The translations under genes were made by a program, and so were the position numbers. The notes beneath the pieces were generated by a model. It saw only the letters and a list, made by a program, of their open reading frames with translations. It did no database searches and was not told where the DNA came from. A stretch of DNA of 6,190 bases from Desulfobulbaceae bacterium (lineage in GTDB: Bacteria; Desulfobacterota; Desulfobulbia; Desulfobulbales; Desulfobulbaceae), in assembly GCA_026986885.1 (NCBI GenBank), contig JALSNT010000650.1, positions 1-6,190 on the forward strand, given 5' to 3'. Within the stretch, counting starts at the first letter, position 1. Every line of letters begins with the position of its first letter. Positions 1-6,086 of the stretch are shown one piece after another.

Positions 1-1
1 T

Positions 2-550
2 CTGTTGGCTGCAACCGGCCAACCATCGGATATTCCCCGTTACTCGGACTTTTCTTTTACCGGCCGTCGGCAAAAGCTTGCCTCCCTGCTCTCTTTTTTC
101 ATGGAGCATGGTTTAGCCCAAAAGGAGTACACCGGTGAGCTGTTTGCAGAATTCGGGTCGGTTGTCTGTGATCAGGAGCGATGCAGCGTATGTCTCGCCT
201 GCGTCGGTGAATGCCGCATTGAGTCCCTGGTTGCCGACAGTGACCGATTTGCCCTGTTGCAAACCCCTGTTCTCTGCAGCCAATGTTCGGTCTGCGTTTC
301 CCTCTGCCCTGAAGATGCCCTCGCCCTTGTGCCCGGACTCAATCTGAAAAAAGATATTTTTACACCCCGGCTGCTGTCCCAGGCCGAACCGATACGCTGT
401 CACAGGTGTGGTAAAATTTTCGGCACCCGCCAGAGTTTTGAACGTGTCATGCAGGTTCTGCACGCAAAACAACCCGAGCTTGACCTTGATCTGTTTTCCT
501 ACTGTGAAGATTGCCGGGTTTTAGAGATGATAGAGGGGGCAAATTCATGA
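2..550 (+). CDS. Ferredoxin-like protein with two [4Fe-4S] motifs and a C-terminal CxxC pair (5' end cut by the window)
   Basis: The reading frame is open to the left edge, so the true start is probably outside the window. A TTG at 5-7 is possible but has no visible ribosome binding site. Numbering from that TTG, the visible part has two ferredoxin motifs: C60-x2-C63-x2-C66-x3-C70 and C91-x2-C94-x2-C97-x3-C101-P. These are typical of a bacterial 2[4Fe-4S] domain. After them comes a CHRC pair (C132, C135) and a CEDC pair (C167, C170), which together could bind zinc or another metal. No signal peptide or membrane segment is seen in this part, so a cytoplasmic location is likely. The stop overlaps the start of the TorD-like gene by 4 bp (ATGA), indicating translational coupling. 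The role is unknown; by context it may supply electrons or help in maturation of the formate dehydrogenase. The Fe-S assignment is firm, the function is inference. Confidence 0.85.
   Translation: MLAATGQPSDIPRYSDFSFTGRRQKLASLLSFFMEHGLAQKEYTGELFAEFGSVVCDQERCSVCLACVGECRIESLVADSDRFALLQTPVLCSQCSVCVSLCPEDALALVPGLNLKKDIFTPRLLSQAEPIRCHRCGKIFGTRQSFERVMQVLHAKQPELDLDLFSYCEDCRVLEMIEGANS
532..539 (+). promoter_or_regulatory. Ribosome binding site fixing the torD-like start at 547
   Basis: A purine run (GAGGGGG, about 533-539) lies about 7 bases before the ATG at 547. It supports a start at 547 (or the adjacent ATG at 550) over an upstream in-frame ATG at 511, which has no such site and would create a longer overlap with the preceding gene. 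Confidence 0.7.
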
Positions 551-1173
551 TGCCGGTCAACGATAAAGAGCTGGCGCGCATCAGGCTTCGTTTCATCGAC
601 CTGTGCAAATCTTTTTTCCTTGAGCAACCGGATGCTGAAAAGCTGGGCCGCTGGCGAGGTATAATTTCAGCCCTTGGCAACGAGAATATTAATCCGGGTT
701 TTGATAAGGCCGTCCGACAAATGGAGGTGTTATTATCCCGCAAAAATCTCCATGACCTGCAACAGGAATACTACCGGCTCTTTGTTGATCCTTTTAATAA
801 ATGGCTGGTTCATACTTCGGCTTCTTTTTATGAAGACGGGCATGCCTTCGGCCCGACACTGGTCCGGTACCGTGATTTTCTGGGCAGGGCGGGTCTGAGA
901 CTCCAGGAAGATGTCCACGAGGCTGATGACTCCCTTGTCCTTCTTCTCGACGCACTGGCATCACTAATTGACAGGGAACAAAAAAATCCGGAAAACAGCC
1001 GCAACCTGGAGGCGGAACTAATTCACGGATACCTCTTGTCGCTGAGCAGAAAATTTTCCAAAAGTCTGCAGGAAAATCCGGAAGCCGATTTCTATAGGGC
1101 ATGCAGTGAACTCCTGTGCCGCTACATAGATATGGAAAGGGGATTATTCACTGAAACTGAAGCCGCCGCCTAA
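547..1173 (+). CDS. TorD/DmsD-family molybdoenzyme chaperone (formate dehydrogenase-specific)
   Basis: A 208-residue, largely helical cytoplasmic protein of the usual length for the TorD family. These redox-enzyme maturation proteins bind the Tat signal and apo-form of a molybdoenzyme until its cofactor is inserted. Family features: an EYYRLFVDP segment at 74-82, then a TSASFYEDG segment at 90-98 matching the family's conserved Ser/Tyr stretch. HEADDSL at 124-130 stands where many members have an EPDH-type motif, followed by a Leu-rich helix. There is no signal peptide or membrane segment. It overlaps the preceding ferredoxin-like gene by 4 bp and is followed by a 136-bp gap before the small Tat gene. 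With fdhA the only large Tat-exported molybdoenzyme in view, FdhA is the likely client. From memory, Campylobacter jejuni has a TorD-like FDH chaperone (FdhM, Cj1514c) in a comparable position. The family call is confident; the client is inferred. Confidence 0.85.
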   Translation: MMPVNDKELARIRLRFIDLCKSFFLEQPDAEKLGRWRGIISALGNENINPGFDKAVRQMEVLLSRKNLHDLQQEYYRLFVDPFNKWLVHTSASFYEDGHAFGPTLVRYRDFLGRAGLRLQEDVHEADDSLVLLLDALASLIDREQKNPENSRNLEAELIHGYLLSLSRKFSKSLQENPEADFYRACSELLCRYIDMERGLFTETEAAA

Positions 1174-1223
1174 GCAACAGGATGAACAATAGTGAAACCT
1201 GAATTCAAATGAAATAACAAACT

Positions 1224-1241
1224 TCGGTAATAATATACCGA
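1224..1241. repeat. Perfect inverted repeat, possible operator
   Basis: TCGGTA (1224-1229), six bases ATAATA, then TACCGA (1236-1241): a perfect 6-bp dyad across 18 bp. The size and AT-rich centre fit a binding site for a dimeric regulator, and it sits in the only sizeable upstream gap of the fdh genes. It would be a poor terminator, because the stem is short and no T-run follows. I do not recognise the regulator. Confidence 0.4.
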
Positions 1242-1294
1242 TTAAACAAGATGAACTCCATTTAGTAAAAAGTCAAAACCAACCCCATGCAACC

Positions 1295-1303
1295 AGGAGG
1301 AGG
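1295..1303 (+). promoter_or_regulatory. Strong ribosome binding site of the small Tat gene
   Basis: AGGAGGAGG ends 6 bases before the ATG at 1310. This near-ideal Shine-Dalgarno is good evidence that the short downstream frame is a real, well-translated gene. Confidence 0.85.
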
Positions 1304-1309
1304 ACGGCC

Positions 1310-1516
1310 ATGAAAAAAGAGGAAGGGTCAAGACGTTCGTTTTTACAATCCATTCTTGCAGGCTCCGCGGTGACGGCTGTGGCCGTTGCCGCAGGCGGCA
1401 AGACGGTACGGGCCGGCAGCAGAAAAGCAGGCACGGGAGCTGTCTCTCGCAACCGACAGGATGAAATTCTTTATCGCGAAACCGATGCCTTTAAAAAGTA
1501 TTATGAAACTCTTTGA
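1310..1516 (+). CDS. Small twin-arginine signal protein of formate dehydrogenase loci
   Basis: A 68-residue protein with a Tat signal: SRRSFLQ at 7-13 (R8, R9), then a hydrophobic Ala/Val/Leu stretch at about 14-28. A possible signal peptidase site is VRA-GS after residue 35. If cleaved, only about 33 residues remain: a basic, Gly/Ser-rich linker, then a charged, aromatic tail (NRQDEILYRETDAFKKYYET, 48-67). It matches, as I recall it, the family named formate dehydrogenase region TAT target (TIGR02811), small proteins beside fdhA whose function is unknown. It has no Cys, so it is unlikely to bind an Fe-S cluster. It lies between the chaperone and fdhA, 115 bp before fdhA. Possible roles are an extra small subunit, an assembly or docking factor for FdhA, or an uncleaved membrane anchor. 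The gene is supported by its start signals, Tat motif and context; its function is open. Confidence 0.8.
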   Translation: MKKEEGSRRSFLQSILAGSAVTAVAVAAGGKTVRAGSRKAGTGAVSRNRQDEILYRETDAFKKYYETL

Positions 1517-1529
1517 GAGTAAACCATAA

Positions 1530-1565
1530 ATTCAGGTAGATACAACCAAAAGAAAAATCCTGAAT
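1530..1565 (+). repeat. Stem-loop 1 between the small Tat gene and fdhA
   Basis: ATTCAGG (1530-1536) pairs perfectly with CCTGAAT (1559-1565) around a 22-base, A-rich loop. The stem starts 13 bases after the stop codon of the small Tat gene. No T-run follows, so it is not a standard intrinsic terminator. It may act on RNA stability or be a protein-binding dyad; its role is not known. Confidence 0.4.
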
Positions 1566-1568
1566 ACC

Positions 1569-1600
1569 CGCCCGTCAACCCAAATACGTCTCGACGGGTG
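1569..1600 (+). repeat. Stem-loop 2 in the fdhA leader
   Basis: CCCGTC (1571-1576) pairs with GACGGG (1593-1598) around 16 bases. A G-U pair (1570/1599) and a C-G pair (1569/1600) extend the stem to 8 pairs. It ends 20 bases before the fdhA ribosome binding site, with only 3 bases separating it from stem-loop 1. It could protect or expose the fdhA leader in mRNA. I do not recognise it as a known riboswitch. Confidence 0.4.
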
Positions 1601-1620
1601 AGCGATATTTTCCATACTGC

Positions 1621-1625
1621 GGAGG
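1621..1625 (+). promoter_or_regulatory. Ribosome binding site fixing the fdhA start at 1632
   Basis: GGAGG sits 6 bases before the ATG at 1632. The later in-frame ATG codons (Met20, Met26) are closer to the Tat motif but have no comparable site, so the longer N-terminus is preferred. Confidence 0.85.
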
Positions 1626-1631
1626 TAGCCA

Positions 1632-4433
1632 ATGGCCAGAAAAAAACTCATTACCCCATCATCTACAGGCTCATCCGGAGGTGCCCGAATGACATTGAAT
1701 CCGGGCATGGCCAGAAGATCCTTTCTCAAACTCTCGGCAGCCACGGCAGCGCTCACCGGTGCTGCAATGACCAGCAGGATGACCACGACCGCCAGGGCCG
1801 AAACACCCAAAAAAACAGGCGGCCCCTACCCTGGATCCAAAATCGTCAAAACCATCTGCACCCACTGCTCGGTCGCCTGCGGCATCAATGCCGAGGTGCA
1901 AAACGGCGTCTGGGTCAGGCAGGAGGTAGCACAGGATCATCCGCTGTCCAGGGGAAGCCATTGCTGTAAGGGCGCTAGCGCCATTGACATGGTGACTTCG
2001 GAGAAGCGGTTGAAATCGCCGATGAAAAAAGTCGGCGGCAAGTGGCAGAAAATATCCTGGGACACTGCCCTGGATGAGATCAGTAAAAAGCTGTTGGATA
2101 TCCGGAAAAAAGACGGCCCGGATGCGGTCCACTGGAACGGCTCGGCCAAGGTATCCAATGAAATGGCCTATCTGCAGCGCAAACTTGCTGCCTTTTTCGG
2201 CACCAACAATATCGATCACCAGGCCCGAATCTGCCATTCCACCACGGTTGCCGGTGTTGCCAACACCTGGGGTTACGGGGCAATGACCAACTCGGTCAAT
2301 GATATTCGCCATTCAAAACTCATCTTCATGATCGGCTCCAATGCCGCCGAGGCGCATCCGGTTGCCCTGCAGCATCTGCTGCACGCCAAAGAGGTCAACA
2401 ATGCCCCGCTTATTGTTGTTGACCCGCGTTTTACCAAAACAGCGGCCAAGGCAACCGACTATATCCGCATCCGCTCGGGCACGGATACCGCCTTTGTCAT
2501 GGGCCTGATCCATGAAATCATTGAAAACGACTGGTACGACAAGGATTTTGTCCGTACCAGGGTCGCCGGTTTTCCTGAAATGCGGGCAGTGGCCAAAAAT
2601 TACACTCCACAAATGGTGGAAGAGGTCAGCGGCGTGCCCGCTTCCGAAGTCACCAGAATCGCCAAAATGATGGCCACCCATCGTCCCGGCACCGTTATCT
2701 GGTGCATGGGCGGCACTCAGCACTCCATCGGGTCCTCCAATACCCGCGCCTACTGCATCCTGCAGCTGGTGCTGGGCAACATGGGGGTATCGGGCGGCGG
2801 CGCCAATATCTTCCGCGGTCATGACAATGTGCAGGGCGCAACCGACATGTGCGTACTCTCACATTCCCTGCCCGCCTATTACGGCCTGAAGGACGGTTCC
2901 TGGAAACACTGGTGCCGGGTATGGGACGTGGATTACGAATGGATAAAATCCAGATTCCATTCCAAAGAATACATGAATATGAAGGGTTTTACCCTGGGAC
3001 GCTGGTATGAAGGAGCCATTCAGGAAGATAAAATCAGCCAGTACACTCCCTTAAAAGCAGTAATCTTCTGGGGCTGCGCGTCCAACTCACAATCCCAGTA
3101 CCATAAGCTGAAAAAGGCGCTGGACATTCTGGATCTGGTAGTCATTATCGACCCCTTCCCCACCATGACGGCGGCGGCAGCGGAAAAAGACAACGTCTAT
3201 CTGCTGCCCTGCTCCAGCCAGTATGAAACTTCCGGCAGCCTGACCTCGACCTCACGCCAGTTTCAATGGCGCTACAAGGTCGTTGATCCGGTCCATGACA
3301 GCCGCGATGACTACTGGATCATGAATGAGCTGGTCAAGCGGTTTGGTTTTGCCGATAAGTTTTACAAAAATATCAAGCAGATCCCCGAGGACATCACCCG
3401 TGAGTTAGGCCGTGGTTCACTGACCATCGGCTATAACGGCCAGACCCCGGAACGGATCAAAAAACACACCGACAACTGGCACACCTTTGATATCAATGAT
3501 ATGCAGGCCAAAGGCGGACCTTGTGACGGCGAGTATTACGGACTGCCCTGGCCCTGCTGGACCGAAGAGCATCCCGGCACGCCGATCCTCTATGATATTT
3601 CCAAACCTGTGGCCAAAGGAGGTCTGCCGTTCCGAGCCAGATTCGGCACCTCCAAAAAATATGACGCCGATGGCCGGACGGAAAATATGTTAGCTGCCAA
3701 AGGGGTTGCCAATCCCGGCAGCGAGGTTAAAGGCGGCTATCCCGAGTTCAAGGATGTGGTGCCCGGCACCAACTGGAAGACAGATCTCAGCCAGAAAACC
3801 TTGAAAGAGGCCATAAAACGCGGTATGGCACCGTTTGGCAATGCCCGGGCCCGCTGCGTTGTCTGGAACTTTCCCGACCAGGTACCGATTCACCGTGAAC
3901 CACTGCACTCACCACATCCCGATATGATTGCCAAGTATCCCACCTATGAGGATAAGCCGAACCATTACCGGGTATTTACCAAGTATAAGAGTGAACAGAA
4001 GGCCGACTGGGTCAAGGAGTTCCCACTTATTCTCACCACCGGCCGCATGGTCGAATACATGGGCGGCGGCGCCGAAACCCGCAGCAACAAATACTTAGCC
4101 GAACTGGCACCGCACATGTACGCGGAAATCAATATCATCACCGCCAATAATTACGGTATCCGAAATGGCGAACAGTTGTGGATCGAGTCACCAAACGGCG
4201 GTAAAATCAAGGTGATGGCCAAAGTGACCGACAGAGTGGATGAACATACCATCTTTCTGCCCTTCCATTTCGGCGGTGAGTTCATGGGCCGGTCGCTGGC
4301 AGCCAATTATCCCGAAGGAACGGTACCGTATGTCCTTGGGGAAGCGGCCAACGTCGTCACCAATTACGGCTATGATATTGTAACCCAGATGCAGGAAACC
4401 AAAACCGGCCTCTGCAAGATCAGCAAGGCATAG
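1632..4433 (+). CDS. fdhA: Formate dehydrogenase catalytic (alpha) subunit, molybdopterin-dependent, Cys form, Tat-exported
   Basis: A 933-residue DMSO-reductase-superfamily enzyme that oxidises formate to CO2 at a Mo or W bisPGD centre, on the periplasmic side. The Tat signal is ARRSFLK at 27-33, a hydrophobic stretch follows, and ARA-ET after residue 56 is a likely cleavage site. The N-terminal [4Fe-4S] ligands are C76, C79, C83 and C111, followed by C112 and the conserved K113 (HCCKG). The active site is C201-H202, with TGC at 2232-2234 where many homologues have selenocysteine. R395, in RGHDNVQG (395-402), matches the catalytic Arg of E. coli FdhF. The C-terminal molybdopterin dinucleotide-binding domain begins near residue 797 ([17 protein letters not shown]) and runs to the end. 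Length and motifs fit the full-length FDH of Desulfobacterota and Campylobacterota type; nothing is truncated. It is followed after 17 bp by fdhB, so co-expression is near certain. Mo versus W use cannot be read from the sequence. Confidence 0.97.
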   Translation: MARKKLITPSSTGSSGGARMTLNPGMARRSFLKLSAATAALTGAAMTSRMTTTARAETPKKTGGPYPGSKIVKTICTHCSVACGINAEVQNGVWVRQEVAQDHPLSRGSHCCKGASAIDMVTSEKRLKSPMKKVGGKWQKISWDTALDEISKKLLDIRKKDGPDAVHWNGSAKVSNEMAYLQRKLAAFFGTNNIDHQARICHSTTVAGVANTWGYGAMTNSVNDIRHSKLIFMIGSNAAEAHPVALQHLLHAKEVNNAPLIVVDPRFTKTAAKATDYIRIRSGTDTAFVMGLIHEIIENDWYDKDFVRTRVAGFPEMRAVAKNYTPQMVEEVSGVPASEVTRIAKMMATHRPGTVIWCMGGTQHSIGSSNTRAYCILQLVLGNMGVSGGGANIFRGHDNVQGATDMCVLSHSLPAYYGLKDGSWKHWCRVWDVDYEWIKSRFHSKEYMNMKGFTLGRWYEGAIQEDKISQYTPLKAVIFWGCASNSQSQYHKLKKALDILDLVVIIDPFPTMTAAAAEKDNVYLLPCSSQYETSGSLTSTSRQFQWRYKVVDPVHDSRDDYWIMNELVKRFGFADKFYKNIKQIPEDITRELGRGSLTIGYNGQTPERIKKHTDNWHTFDINDMQAKGGPCDGEYYGLPWPCWTEEHPGTPILYDISKPVAKGGLPFRARFGTSKKYDADGRTENMLAAKGVANPGSEVKGGYPEFKDVVPGTNWKTDLSQKTLKEAIKRGMAPFGNARARCVVWNFPDQVPIHREPLHSPHPDMIAKYPTYEDKPNHYRVFTKYKSEQKADWVKEFPLILTTGRMVEYMGGGAETRSNKYLAELAPHMYAEINIITANNYGIRNGEQLWIESPNGGKIKVMAKVTDRVDEHTIFLPFHFGGEFMGRSLAANYPEGTVPYVLGEAANVVTNYGYDIVTQMQETKTGLCKISKA

Positions 4434-4450
4434 GGTAGAGGAGATAAATT

Positions 4451-5038
4451 ATGGCACGAATGAAATTTCTCTGTGATGTAGAACGCTGCATCGACTGTAA
4501 CGGCTGTGTTGTTGCCTGTAAGGAGGGCAACCAGGTCCCGGTGGGCATCAACCGCCGCCGGGTCATCACCATTGACGAAGGTAAACCGGGAGAAAAATCC
4601 ATTTCAGTAGCATGTATGCACTGTTCGGATGCGCCATGTATCGCCGTCTGCCCGGTGGATGCCATCTATCAGCGGGAGGACGGCATAGTGCTGGTCAATA
4701 AAAAGACCTGCATCGGCTGCGGCTACTGCTTCATGGCCTGTCCTTTCGGAGCACCGCAATTTCCAAGCGGTAAGGTCTTCGGCGCCCGCGGGGCCATGGA
4801 TAAATGTACCTTCTGTGCCGGTGGCCCGGAGGAAACATTCAGCGACAAGGAAAAACGGCTCTACGGACAGAACCGGATAGCCGAAGGCAAGGTGCCGCTC
4901 TGTGCCGCCATGTGCGCCACCAAGGCATTGATGGCCGGAGATGCGGACGTGGTTGCCGATGCTTATCGCAAACGCGTATTTGCCCGTGGTTCCGGGGCAA
5001 ATGCCTGGGGATGGGACAAGGCCTACGGCAAGAAATAA
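4451..5038 (+). CDS. fdhB: Formate dehydrogenase iron-sulfur (beta) subunit, four [4Fe-4S] clusters
   Basis: A 195-residue electron-transfer subunit carrying electrons from FdhA to the cytochrome b subunit. Sixteen Cys form four cluster sets in the arrangement usual for FdnH/DmsB/NrfC-like proteins: C13, C16, C19, C23; C55, C58, C63, C67; C87, C90, C93, C97; and C119, C122, C151, C155. C8 lies outside the sets. It has no signal peptide, so export is presumably by piggyback with Tat-bearing FdhA. Unlike E. coli FdnH (about 294 residues, with a C-terminal membrane helix), it ends without any hydrophobic segment, so membrane attachment must come through FdhC. The start is supported by GAGGAG at 4438-4443, 7 bases before the ATG, and it is 17 bp from fdhA. 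An 84-bp gap with a hairpin separates it from fdhC. The family call is very secure. Confidence 0.97.
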   Translation: MARMKFLCDVERCIDCNGCVVACKEGNQVPVGINRRRVITIDEGKPGEKSISVACMHCSDAPCIAVCPVDAIYQREDGIVLVNKKTCIGCGYCFMACPFGAPQFPSGKVFGARGAMDKCTFCAGGPEETFSDKEKRLYGQNRIAEGKVPLCAAMCATKALMAGDADVVADAYRKRVFARGSGANAWGWDKAYGKK

Positions 5039-5047
5039 TCGACTGAC

Positions 5048-5073
5048 GGGGACAGCGTCATTTTGCTGTCCCC
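5048..5073 (+). repeat. 9-bp-stem hairpin between fdhB and fdhC
   Basis: GGGGACAGC (5048-5056), loop GTCATTTT, then GCTGTCCCC (5065-5073): a perfect, GC-rich 9-bp stem starting 9 bases after the fdhB stop. CTGTCCC occurs again directly after it (5073-5079). A T-run occurs only some 30 bases later (5105-5111), so this is not a classical intrinsic terminator. It resembles the GGGGACAG/CTGTCCCC palindromes scattered through many bacterial genomes (REP-like elements), and could also stabilise the fdhAB mRNA. Only one copy is in the window, so the repeat identity is unproven. Confidence 0.5.
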
Positions 5074-5122
5074 TGTCCCTGATTTCCGATCATTTCAGTG
5101 TTCATTTTTTTAGGAGACGACC

Positions 5123-5992
5123 ATGAAAAATAACTATTTCCGGTTCATTCTCCCCGTCGGTGTATTGCTGGTTGCCGCCATTGCCTGGGCGGGAAGTCCT
5201 CAGATTCTTTTATCACCCGGGCCTGGACCGTCAACGGCCTCCTTTGCCTCCATCAACAAAGTGTTTACCGGCGACTGGCAGCAATATGGTCAGCTGTTTA
5301 CCACCTGGCAGGGAGGTTTGTTTAATCGTATTTTTCTCCTTGTCCTGACGGTAGTACCAGCCCTTTTTCTCCTCCATTTTATCGTCATCGGACCCAAGAA
5401 ATTTTCCCACGGCGGCAGACAAATCAAATTTTTCGGCGTATTAACCAGACTTTTGCACTGGCTGGCCGCTCTGGCTTTATCCCTGCTGGTTATCACCGGC
5501 CTGATGGTTATTTTTGGAAAATTGTTAGGCGGTGGCTCCCTAATTATGACCGGCAGGGCGGTGCATCTGATTGCGGCAATAATCTTTGCCGCCGCAGTTA
5601 CCTGCCTCTTTCTCATCTGGCTCAAGGATATGCTGCCCATGCCCCATGATATACTCTGGTTATTTATAATGGGAGGATATTTAAGCAAAAAGAAAAAACC
5701 TGTTCCCGCCGGTAAATTTAACGCCGGCCAGAAGATGTGGTTCTGGCTGGCCACCCTGGGCGGCGGCGTTATGGCCTGGAGTGGTTACAACCTCTATTCT
5801 TTTGACGGATCCACCGATCAGCTCAGACAGATGGCCATAATCCACAACCTCCTCGGCGCAGCGCTGGTCGCTTTTTTCATCATTCATCTCTATATGTCGC
5901 TTTTTGCCATTAAAGGAGCGCTCACCAGCATGATAACCGGCTACAAGCCACAGGAAGAGGTTGAAATCCTGCACAGTCGGTATAAGATATAG
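5123..5992 (+). CDS. fdhC: Formate dehydrogenase cytochrome b (gamma) subunit
   Basis: A 289-residue integral membrane di-heme cytochrome b linking FdhB to the quinone pool. A hydrophobic N-terminus (about 8-23, AWA-GS after residue 23) looks like a signal peptide or first helix, followed by a polar, presumably periplasmic stretch (24-66). Further membrane segments lie at about 68-90, 108-131, 146-167, 205-222 and 238-263. Candidate heme ligands are H112 (RLLHW), H148 (RAVHL), H241 (IIHNLLGA) and H255 (IIHLYM). H241 and H255 are 14 apart, the same spacing as I recall for H155/H169 of E. coli FdnI. KFNAGQKMWFW at 198-208 is a hallmark of FDH gamma subunits. AGGAG at 5112-5116 precedes the ATG by 6 bases. 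It is longer than FdnI (about 217 residues) because of the N-terminal addition, as in other FdhC of this type. It is followed by a strong terminator, marking the end of the unit. Confidence 0.95.
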   Translation: MKNNYFRFILPVGVLLVAAIAWAGSPQILLSPGPGPSTASFASINKVFTGDWQQYGQLFTTWQGGLFNRIFLLVLTVVPALFLLHFIVIGPKKFSHGGRQIKFFGVLTRLLHWLAALALSLLVITGLMVIFGKLLGGGSLIMTGRAVHLIAAIIFAAAVTCLFLIWLKDMLPMPHDILWLFIMGGYLSKKKKPVPAGKFNAGQKMWFWLATLGGGVMAWSGYNLYSFDGSTDQLRQMAIIHNLLGAALVAFFIIHLYMSLFAIKGALTSMITGYKPQEEVEILHSRYKI

Positions 5993-6033
5993 AAACAGCG
6001 GTACCCTTTTTCTCACCTAAATTCTCATACAAC

Positions 6034-6069
6034 AAGCGGATCCGTTGCAGGATCCGCTTATTTTATTTT
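6034..6069 (+). terminator. Rho-independent terminator of the fdh operon
   Basis: AAGCGGATCC (6034-6043), loop GTTGCA, GGATCCGCTT (6050-6059) gives a perfect 10-bp stem, followed by a T-rich tract (ATTTTATTTT, 6060-6069). It lies 41 bases after the fdhC stop and 17 bases before the mobB-like start, so mobB probably has its own promoter or depends on read-through. Confidence 0.9.
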
Positions 6070-6086
6070 AAAGGAAAGCACATTCC

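Larger units (their letters stand above)
1174..1309 (+). promoter_or_regulatory. AT-rich intergenic region, candidate promoter for the small Tat gene and fdhABC
   Basis: This 136-bp gap is clearly more AT-rich than the flanking genes and is the longest non-coding stretch in the window, so it is the best place for an operon promoter. A weak sigma70-type pair can be drawn: TTCAAA at 1204-1209 and AATAAT at 1229-1234 (5 of 6 to TATAAT), but the 19-base spacing is poor. I found no GG-N10-GC sigma54 element by eye. The candidate -10 lies inside the inverted repeat at 1224-1241. Read-through from the upstream pair of genes is equally possible. Confidence 0.4.

Noticed and set aside
511..546. Upstream ATG as start of the TorD-like gene
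   Set aside because: It would add 12 residues without family resemblance and has no ribosome binding site. The ATG at 547 has a good one and the typical 4-bp overlap.
1517..1631. Molybdenum-cofactor riboswitch ahead of fdhA
   Set aside because: Two hairpins are present, but I cannot match them to the Moco motif, which is larger and more complex. A covariance-model search would decide.
1707..1709. Met26 as the FdhA start, just before the Tat motif
   Set aside because: No Shine-Dalgarno precedes it, whereas GGAGG stands 6 bases before the ATG at 1632.
2226..2240. Possible in-frame TGA selenocysteine codon with SECIS element in fdhA
   Set aside because: The codon is TGC and the frame is open throughout, so no recoding is needed.
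1671..2312. 213-codon open frame on the minus strand inside fdhA
   Set aside because: It lies opposite a clearly conserved catalytic domain, its predicted protein shows no recognisable motif, and it has no supporting start context. It is a shadow of fdhA, as is the frame at 2313-2822.
5048..5111. Hairpin plus later T-run as a terminator between fdhB and fdhC
   Set aside because: The T-run is more than 30 bases from the stem, and fdhC belongs functionally with fdhAB with no clear promoter of its own.
5290..5754. 154-codon open frame on the minus strand inside fdhC
   Set aside because: It is antisense to the conserved transmembrane and heme-ligand region of fdhC and has no recognisable domain.
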